Below the pieces are notes generated by a model. The model searched no databases. It was given only the letters and a program-made list of their open reading frames with translations, and was not told where the DNA came from. Source: Dysgonamonadaceae bacterium (GTDB taxonomy: Bacteria; Bacteroidota; Bacteroidia; Bacteroidales; Azobacteroidaceae). Taken from it: a stretch of DNA of 5,001 bases. Made by a program: the position numbers and the translations under genes. The stretch lies in NCBI GenBank assembly GCA_031258895.1, contig JAIRMF010000118.1, positions 1-5,001 of the forward strand, read 5' to 3'. Below, in pieces: positions 1 to 5,001 of this stretch. The first letter of the stretch is position 1, and each line of letters starts with the position of its first letter.

Positions 1-85
1 GATTCTTATGAAAATTTACAAATAACCTTCTTAGGGAATCGCTATCATCTTTAGCGTCATGTATCATAAGTTTGTGCTGTATCAT
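1..85 (-). CDS. Possible start of a downstream gene, truncated by window edge
   Basis: An open frame starts at ATG 85-83 and stays open for 28 codons to the left edge. It begins MIQHKLMIHDAKDD and continues SDSLRRLFVNFHKN. A second in-frame ATG is at 67-65. The frame is closed upstream by a TGA with no other start between, and the gap to the gltB stop is 61 nt, so co-transcription is possible. I do not recognise the product. It does not resemble the usual GltD N-terminus. The LRRLFVNFHKN stretch is faintly like region 2 at the start of ECF sigma factors, but that is a guess from 11 residues. No clear promoter or Shine-Dalgarno sequence precedes it. An open frame of this length can occur by chance. 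Confidence 0.35.
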   Translation of the reverse strand, partial: MIQHKLMIHDAKDDSDSLRRLFVNFHKN

Positions 86-89
86 ACAT
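59..89. repeat. Pair of TGTATcATA(CA) near-palindromes
   Basis: TGTATCATA occurs at 60-68 and again at 78-86, 18 bp apart. The second copy extends to a perfect 11-bp palindrome around a central base (TGTAT-C-ATACA, 78-88); the first is degenerate at its end (TGTATCATAAG). The outer hexamers ATGTAT (59-64) and ATACAT (84-89) are also inverted repeats. On the minus strand each copy contains one of the two in-frame candidate start codons of the edge gene. This could be a small operator or a chance AT-rich repeat; no known regulator site was recognised. Confidence 0.4.
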
Positions 90-146
90 TGTGGCGATGT
101 GAAATGAAAATTATCCTTGCATCAATTCGGACGCCTGACGGGACGT

Positions 147-3100
147 TCAGTAATCCGACTCCACTTGCCGGATCTTTTTCTCGATGGCTTCCATCTTTTC
201 TTCTTGGAGCACTTTCTTGTATTCTATCGGAGTTACCTTGATGAAGTGTTTCAGGTATTCGTTCCAGTTGCCGAGTATCTGTCCGGCAAGTGCGCTTTGT
301 GTGAAGTAGCGATGTTGCGAAATAAGATGGTGAAGTTCCGATGAGTCGGAATTGTCTTCGATTAGTGAGAGTTCTACCATTTCCATATTGCAGTAGAAAT
401 CGAAATCGCCTTTCAGGTCAAGCACGTAGGCGAGACCGCCACTCATGCCGGCCGCAAAGTTTTTGCCGGTTGAACCGAGCACTACCGTTCGTCCGCCGGT
501 CATATATTCACAACAGTGGTCGCCTGCTCCCTCAACGACGGCAATTGCGCCCGAGTTCCGCACGCAGAAGCGTTCGCCGACACGGCCGGATATGTACACT
601 TCGCCCGATGTTGCGCCGTAAAGCGATGTATTACCTGCGATGATATTGTCTTCCGGTTTGAAGGTTGCCAGACGAGGCGGGACGAGAGCTATTCGTCCGC
701 CGGAAAGTCCTTTGCCAAGGTAATCGTTGGATTCGCCTTCGAGATGGAATGTTATGCCTGCTGCAAGGAAAGCTCCGAAACTTTGGCCTGCGGAACCTTT
801 GAAATTTACGTTGATAGTGCCGTCTTGCAAGCCTTGATTGCCGTACCGTTTTGCCACTTCTCCCGACAGCATTGCGCCCACTGCACGATCGGTATTGGAG
901 ATGTTGATGTTTATCTCTACCGGCAACTGTTTTTCGATTGCCGGTTTTGTTTTGCGGATTATTTCTCTGTCGGACACGTGTGTGATCTTGTGATCGTGAG
1001 GAGTGGTGAAGCGGATGTCGTTGCCGTTGTCAACGAAATGCAACAGTCTTGAGAAATCAAGTTTTTCGGCTTTTGGGTTTAATTTTTGATCTTTGCGTAC
1101 TTCGAGCAAATCGGAGCGTCCTATGATTTCGTCAAGAGAGCGGAACCCTATCGCGGCAAGATGCTCGCGCACTTCTTGGGCAAGGAAAGTAAAATAGTTT
1201 ATCAGGTATTCGTGTTTTCCCTTGAACCGTGCGCGCAGATGTTCGTTTTGCGTTGCAATACCTACCGGGCAGGTGTTGAGATGGCATTTGCGCATCATCA
1301 CGCAACCGAGCACGATTAGTGCGCTTGTAGCGAATCCGTATTCTTCCGCACCGAGCAGTGTTGAGATAATGATGTCTTTGCCGGTTTTCAGTTGTCCGTC
1401 GGTTTGAAGGCGGACAAATTTACGGAGGTCGTTCAGGACGAGGGTTTGCTGGGTTTCCGAGAGGCCGAGTTCGCCTGCCGATCCGGCGTGTTTGATGCTG
1501 CTCATCGGACTTGCGCCTGTACCGCCTTCCGAGCCTGAGATGAGGATCATGTCCGCTTTTGCTTTTGCGACGCCTGCGGCAATCGTTCCTACGCCGAGTT
1601 CTGCGACGAGTTTGACGGATACGCGGGCGGTGGTATTTATGTTTTTCAGGTCGAAGATCAGTTGTGCGAGGTCTTCGATAGAATAAATATCGTGATGTGG
1701 GGGTGGAGAGATAAGGGTGATGCTTGGAATCGAATGTCGGGTTTTTGCGATGATTTTATCGACTTTGAAGCCGGGCAATTGTCCTCCTTCTCCGGGTTTT
1801 GCTCCCTGTGCGATTTTTATCTGTAATTCGTCGGCATTGACGAGGTATTCGGCTGTGACGCCAAAACGACCGGAGGCGATCTGTTTGATGGAAGACCGGC
1901 GATTCAGGCCGTCTTCGCCCGGTTTGAATCGTGCGGGGTCTTCTCCTCCTTCTCCCGTGTTGCTTTGGCCGTTCAGGATATTGAGGGCGATGGCCATTGC
2001 TTCGTGTGCTTCGCGGCTTATTGAGCCGAAAGACATTGCACCGGTTACGAAACGTTTTGTGATCGCCTCGACAGGTTCGACCTCGTCGATGTTGATCGGT
2101 TTTTGTTTGTATGTAAGCATGTCACGAAGGAAAACGGGCTGTGTTTTGAAATCGACTGTTCTGGTATATTCCTTGAATCTGTCATAGTCGCCGAGCCGGG
2201 TTGCGATTTGCAGTTTTGAGATTGTTTCCGGATTCCAGGCATGGTATTCCCCTTCTTTGCGGAAGGCGTAAATACCGGTGTTTGGGACGACATGTGTGCC
2301 GGGAAGTTTTAAGTTAGGCGTATCTTTGTCGCTGTACGCCTCGGCGTGGAAGGCGAGGACGTCTCGGGCGATGTCTTCAAGGTTGATACCGCCGATTCGC
2401 GACGTCATTTCGCGGAAGTACGTGTCGAGCAGTTCCTGGCTTAAGCCGACCGTTTCGTAGATTTGTGCTCCGCGGTATGAGCGCAGGGTGGAGATGCCCA
2501 TTTTCGAGAGGATTTTCAGCAGCCCTTTACAGACGGATTTGATGTAATGTTTTTCCGCTGTTGCGTAGTTGAGTTGTATTTCGTGAAGTTTTACTTTTTC
2601 GTTAAGGACGGCGAAAGCCATGTACGGGTTTATGGCGGTTGCGCCGAATGCGAACAGCAGCGAGAAGTGGTTTACTTCGCGCACTTCTCCTGTTTCGACT
2701 ATTATTGCTATTTGCATCCGTTTACGTTTTTCGATAAGGTGATGATGGATGGCGGAAACGGCGATAAGGGAAGGTATCGGCGCACGTTCGGCGTCGATTT
2801 CGCGGTCGCTCAATATTATATGGTGGTATCCCTCGTCGACGGCATGTTCCGCTTGGCGGCAGATGTTTGTCAGGGCGTCGGCAAGGTTTTTGCCGTTTGA
2901 AGGTTTTGCGTTGAAGATGATGGGGATGTTTTTAGCGCGAAAATGTTTAAATCTGAGGTGTTTTAATATATCGAGTTGGGCGTTGTTGAGGATTGGATTA
3001 TCGAGGCGCAGCATTTTGCAGAGTTCCGGCGAGGCGTGCAGCAGGTCGGCGTTTTCGCGTCCGATGTATAGGGCGAGCGACATTACGAGTTCTTCGCGTA

Positions 3101-4688
3101 TTGGGTCGATTGGCGGGTTTGTTACCTGGGCGAACAGTTGTCGGAAATAGGCGAACAGTTGTTGGGGTTTTTCGGAGAGTATTGCCATTGGGGCGTCGTT
3201 TCCCATCGAGCCGATTGGTTCTTTGCTTTCGACGGCCATCGGGACGATAATTTTTTCTATATCTTCTTTTGTGTAGCCGAACACTTTCAATCGGGCCTGG
3301 AATCCGTCCACTTCGTTTGAGACCGTTCTTCCGGTCTGTATTGTATCGAGGCCGATACGGTTTTTATGCAGCCATTCGCCGTATGGATGCGCGTCGGCGA
3401 GGGATGCTTTCAGTTCTTTGTCGTAATACAGTTTTCCTTCTTTGGTATCCACCATCAGCATTTTCCCTGGTTGGAGGCGTCCTTTTTCCTTTATTTTAGA
3501 AGGGTCGATCGGCAACACTCCGACTTCGGATGCGATGACCAGGATATTGTCGTTTGTGATGAGGTATCGAGCCGGCCGGAGTCCGTTACGGTCGAGCGTT
3601 CCGCCTGCGTACCGTCCGTCGGTGAAGAGCAGGGTAGCCGGTCCGTCCCAGGGTTCCATTATTATTGAGTGGTATTCGTAAAACGCTTTGAGTTGTTCCG
3701 GTATGGGATTTTTCTCGTTCCAGCTTTCGGGCACCAGCATTGAGATGGCGTGTGGCAGGGAGAATCCGGCCATGACGAGGAATTCGAGTACGTTGTCGAG
3801 CGATGCGCTGTCGGACATTGAGGGCTGAACGACGGGGAATATTTCTTCCAAGTTACCGAGTTGCGGAACTTTGAGCACGCTTTCGCGAGCTTTCATCCAA
3901 TAGCGGTTTCCGCGAATGGTATTTATTTCGCCGTTGTGTCCGAGCAGGCGAAAAGGCTGGGCGAGGTCCCAGCTGGGGAAGGTATTTGTTGAGAATCTGG
4001 AGTGTACGAGGGCCAGTGCGCTGGTGAAATCGGGGTTTGTGAGGTCCGGGAAGTAGTCTCGCAACTGAAGGGAGGTCAGCATACCTTTGTAGACGATTCT
4101 TTGCGTTGAGAGACTGCATATGTAGAACGATTTTTTATCGTTGAGGGAGGACGTCTGTATTTTGTTTTCGATTTTTTTGCGGACGATATAGAGTTTACGT
4201 TCCAGGTCCGGTTGTTTGTTGGTTGTGTTGGTTTCGGCGACGAATATTTGTTTGACGGAAGGTTCGTTTTTCCGGCTGATTTCGCCGAGTATATTGCTAT
4301 TGACGGGGACGTTTCGGATGGCGATAATTTCAAGTCCTTCCTGTTCTACGATATTTGTCAGGATTTCCGTGCAGATGGCGGTTTGGTCTTTGTTTTTCGG
4401 GAAAAAGACGAGCCCTGTACCGTATTTTCCGTATTCGGGCACGGGGATACCTTGCAGGGTTATAAATTTGTGAGGTATTTGCAGTGTGATACCTGCGCCG
4501 TCGCCGGTAGCGTTGTCGGAGCTTTCCGCGCCTCTGTGGAGCATATGTTCGAGGGCGAGCAATCCGTTTTCCACTATATCGTGGGACCGGTTTCCGTTAA
4601 TATCGACGATCAGGCCGACCCCACAGGCGTCATGTTCGCAGTCGGACATGTATAGACCGGAGTTATTATTCTTCATTTTTTTGTTCAT
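147..4688 (-). CDS. gltB: Glutamate synthase (GOGAT), large/alpha subunit
   Basis: This cytoplasmic iron-sulfur flavoprotein converts L-glutamine plus 2-oxoglutarate to two L-glutamates. Ammonia released in the N-terminal domain is tunnelled to the FMN site. Numbering from the chosen start gives 1513 residues, normal for the family. The class II amidotransferase domain spans about 22-410. Its presumed catalytic Cys22 lies in DACGVG and should become the N-terminus after propeptide removal. HRGAESSDNATGDGAG, GHNGEINTIRGN and DRNGLRPARY follow. The central domain is about 460-760. The FMN/synthase domain is about 800-1200, with GAKPGEGGQLPG near 962 and SGSEGGTGASP near 1051. The cysteines C1129, C1135 and C1140 (C-x5-C-x4-C) match the 3Fe-4S ligands. 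The Gly-rich GXGXG beta-helix domain is about 1250-1470. The stop is TGA at 149-147. The start at 4688 was chosen because an in-frame ATG at 4757 lies upstream of the apparent promoter; an ATG at 4676 (1509 aa) is equally possible. GltD is the usual partner but is not seen here, so a ferredoxin-type or separately encoded partner cannot be excluded. Confidence 0.97.
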   Translation of the reverse strand: MNKKMKNNNSGLYMSDCEHDACGVGLIVDINGNRSHDIVENGLLALEHMLHRGAESSDNATGDGAGITLQIPHKFITLQGIPVPEYGKYGTGLVFFPKNKDQTAICTEILTNIVEQEGLEIIAIRNVPVNSNILGEISRKNEPSVKQIFVAETNTTNKQPDLERKLYIVRKKIENKIQTSSLNDKKSFYICSLSTQRIVYKGMLTSLQLRDYFPDLTNPDFTSALALVHSRFSTNTFPSWDLAQPFRLLGHNGEINTIRGNRYWMKARESVLKVPQLGNLEEIFPVVQPSMSDSASLDNVLEFLVMAGFSLPHAISMLVPESWNEKNPIPEQLKAFYEYHSIIMEPWDGPATLLFTDGRYAGGTLDRNGLRPARYLITNDNILVIASEVGVLPIDPSKIKEKGRLQPGKMLMVDTKEGKLYYDKELKASLADAHPYGEWLHKNRIGLDTIQTGRTVSNEVDGFQARLKVFGYTKEDIEKIIVPMAVESKEPIGSMGNDAPMAILSEKPQQLFAYFRQLFAQVTNPPIDPIREELVMSLALYIGRENADLLHASPELCKMLRLDNPILNNAQLDILKHLRFKHFRAKNIPIIFNAKPSNGKNLADALTNICRQAEHAVDEGYHHIILSDREIDAERAPIPSLIAVSAIHHHLIEKRKRMQIAIIVETGEVREVNHFSLLFAFGATAINPYMAFAVLNEKVKLHEIQLNYATAEKHYIKSVCKGLLKILSKMGISTLRSYRGAQIYETVGLSQELLDTYFREMTSRIGGINLEDIARDVLAFHAEAYSDKDTPNLKLPGTHVVPNTGIYAFRKEGEYHAWNPETISKLQIATRLGDYDRFKEYTRTVDFKTQPVFLRDMLTYKQKPINIDEVEPVEAITKRFVTGAMSFGSISREAHEAMAIALNILNGQSNTGEGGEDPARFKPGEDGLNRRSSIKQIASGRFGVTAEYLVNADELQIKIAQGAKPGEGGQLPGFKVDKIIAKTRHSIPSITLISPPPHHDIYSIEDLAQLIFDLKNINTTARVSVKLVAELGVGTIAAGVAKAKADMILISGSEGGTGASPMSSIKHAGSAGELGLSETQQTLVLNDLRKFVRLQTDGQLKTGKDIIISTLLGAEEYGFATSALIVLGCVMMRKCHLNTCPVGIATQNEHLRARFKGKHEYLINYFTFLAQEVREHLAAIGFRSLDEIIGRSDLLEVRKDQKLNPKAEKLDFSRLLHFVDNGNDIRFTTPHDHKITHVSDREIIRKTKPAIEKQLPVEININISNTDRAVGAMLSGEVAKRYGNQGLQDGTINVNFKGSAGQSFGAFLAAGITFHLEGESNDYLGKGLSGGRIALVPPRLATFKPEDNIIAGNTSLYGATSGEVYISGRVGERFCVRNSGAIAVVEGAGDHCCEYMTGGRTVVLGSTGKNFAAGMSGGLAYVLDLKGDFDFYCNMEMVELSLIEDNSDSSELHHLISQHRYFTQSALAGQILGNWNEYLKHFIKVTPIEYKKVLQEEKMEAIEKKIRQVESDY

Positions 4689-4706
4689 ATTTATTAAACG
4701 GGGGTG

Positions 4707-4739
4707 CAAAGTTACGAAAAAGTAATTGATAAGCGGCAA
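4707..4739 (-). promoter_or_regulatory. Bacteroidetes-type promoter for gltB
   Basis: Read on the minus strand, TAACTTTG (4714-4707) fits the Bacteroidetes -7 consensus TAnnTTTG exactly. A TTG (4739-4737) lies 22 nt upstream, slightly longer than the usual spacing to the -33 element. Transcription would begin near 4702-4700, leaving a leader of roughly 12-14 nt to the ATG at 4688 or about 25 nt to the ATG at 4676. No Shine-Dalgarno sequence is visible; the leader is A/T-rich, as is common in this phylum. The match to consensus is seen directly; its activity is inferred. Confidence 0.65.
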
Positions 4740-4761
4740 TTTGGGGAAGACAGACAAGAAA

Positions 4762-4824
4762 AGACTTTTAAGCCTTTAAAACCATTAAAGCCCTTGAGGA
4801 CCTTAAGGCCTTCAAAGATTTTTT
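4762..4824. repeat. Degenerate 9-bp tandem repeat (about AGNCCTTAA x6-7)
   Basis: The sequence divides without gaps into consecutive 9-mers: AGACTTTTA, AGCCTTTAA, AACCATTAA, AGCCCTTGA, GGACCTTAA, GGCCTTCAA, then a decayed AGATTTTTT. The consensus is about A-G-N-C-C/T-T-T-A-A. Each unit carries a near-palindromic CTTTAA/CCTTAAGG core, so neighbouring units can pair with each other. The array lies about 25 bp upstream of the gltB -33 element and is in no convincing ORF. Function is unknown. Confidence 0.6.
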
Positions 4825-4826
4825 TT
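4793..4826 (+). terminator. Candidate intrinsic terminator, plus strand
   Basis: Positions 4793-4817 can fold into an imperfect stem with a UUAA loop (4803-4806). CC pairs with GG next to the loop, and CUUGAGG pairs with CCUUCAAAG with one bulged A, one A/C mismatch and one G-U pair. One A and then eight T residues (4819-4826) follow directly. The shape fits a Rho-independent terminator, but no plus-strand gene lies to its left, so its substrate would be antisense or read-through RNA. Part of the stem is made from the 9-bp repeats. Confidence 0.35.
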
Positions 4827-4845
4827 AAAAACCCGGAGCGGGTTT
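4827..4845 (-). terminator. Perfect 7-bp hairpin with T5 tail, minus strand
   Basis: AAACCCG (4829-4835) and CGGGTTT (4839-4845) are exact inverted repeats around a 3-base loop. Read on the minus strand, the second arm runs into five T residues (complement of 4831-4827), a weak terminator-like tail. No minus-strand gene is seen to the right within the window. It could equally be a protein-binding dyad or a leftover of an earlier gene arrangement. Confidence 0.35.
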
Positions 4846-4944
4846 AAGAAGACTTCAATGGAGTTTAGGAAGCCCCTAACTGAATTAGTTGCTCCATAAG
4901 ATTCATTTATTTTTCTGATTGTTAATAACATATTGATAAAAAAG

Positions 4945-4976
4945 TTTGGAAAAAGATGCAGGATTTTGTACTTTTG
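4945..4976 (+). promoter_or_regulatory. Divergent Bacteroidetes-type promoter, plus strand
   Basis: TTTG (4945-4948), 20 nt, then TACTTTTG (4969-4976) is a full match to the Bacteroidetes primary-sigma pattern TTTG-N19-21-TAnnTTTG. Transcription would start around 4981 and read out of the window to the right. The remaining 21 bases contain an AAGGA (4996-5000) that could be a ribosome-binding site or part of a small CCTT/AAGG stem (4987-4990 with 4996-4999). The gene it drives is outside the window and cannot be identified. Confidence 0.7.
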
Positions 4977-5001
4977 CGGCAAGAAACCTTGCAAAAAGGA
5001 T

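Larger units (their letters stand above)
4689..5001. other. Divergent intergenic region upstream of gltB
   Basis: This AT-rich stretch has no convincing coding region. In order it holds the short gltB leader, the gltB promoter, the 9-bp repeat array, two opposed hairpins around a T8A5 tract, a segment with weak dyads (GAAG-A-CTTC at 4848-4856; ATGGAG at 4858-4863 with CTCCAT at 4892-4897), and the plus-strand promoter. A 60-codon minus-strand open frame across 4812-4994 is rejected because it runs over the promoter and hairpin. No tRNA, riboswitch or CRISPR structure was seen. Confidence 0.7.

Noticed and set aside
130..146. Possible terminator just after the gltB stop
   Set aside because: Only about a 5-bp stem (ACGTC with GGCGT, including a G-U pair) can form on the minus strand and no T run follows, so it does not support a terminator.
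516..1052. 178-codon plus-strand open frame
   Set aside because: It lies fully antisense to the conserved GltB C-terminal domain and its translation is compositionally odd and unlike known proteins. It is a shadow of gltB.
1717..2187. 156-codon plus-strand open frame
   Set aside because: It is antisense to the FMN-domain region of gltB, with no promoter or start context and no recognisable domain.
4212..4655. 147-codon plus-strand open frame opposite the gltB N-terminus
   Set aside because: It is antisense to the conserved amidotransferase domain; the open frame follows from gltB codon use.
4812..4994. 60-codon minus-strand open frame in the intergenic region
   Set aside because: It overlaps the divergent promoter and the perfect hairpin, and its translation shows no recognisable features.
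1..5001. CRISPR array, mobile element, tRNA/rRNA or novel defence-type system
   Set aside because: No spaced direct repeats, transposase, terminal inverted repeats or structured RNA genes are visible. The window is a housekeeping gene and its flanks.

Overview
The window is dominated by one gene. A large, intact glutamate synthase (GOGAT) alpha subunit, gltB, lies on the minus strand and fills about 91% of the sequence (147 to about 4688). Catalytic residues, FMN-domain motifs and the 3Fe-4S cysteines are all visible, and there is no frameshift or internal stop. The enzyme makes two L-glutamates from L-glutamine and 2-oxoglutarate, the central step of ammonia assimilation together with glutamine synthetase.

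The organism is most likely a member of the Bacteroidetes, probably Bacteroidales. Both apparent promoters match the Bacteroidetes primary-sigma consensus (TTTG/TTG upstream, TAnnTTTG at -7) rather than the E. coli -35/-10 type. The start regions are A-rich with no clear Shine-Dalgarno sequence, and the GltB sequence looks like that clade. I cannot name a genus from this window.

Layout: positions 1-146, downstream of gltB, hold a short spacer and possibly the first 28 codons of another minus-strand gene running off the left edge. It does not look like gltD, the usual partner of gltB. A repeated near-palindrome overlaps its candidate start codons. Positions 147-4688 are gltB. Positions 4689-5001 are an AT-rich divergent intergenic region. 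It holds the gltB promoter, a degenerate 9-bp tandem repeat, two back-to-back terminator-like hairpins around a T8A5 tract, and a strong-looking plus-strand promoter for a gene beginning beyond the right edge.

I found no evidence of a new multi-gene system. The points worth a second look are the periodic repeat with its bidirectional terminator-like structure, the missing adjacent gltD, and the gltB start site, which the promoter position helps settle.
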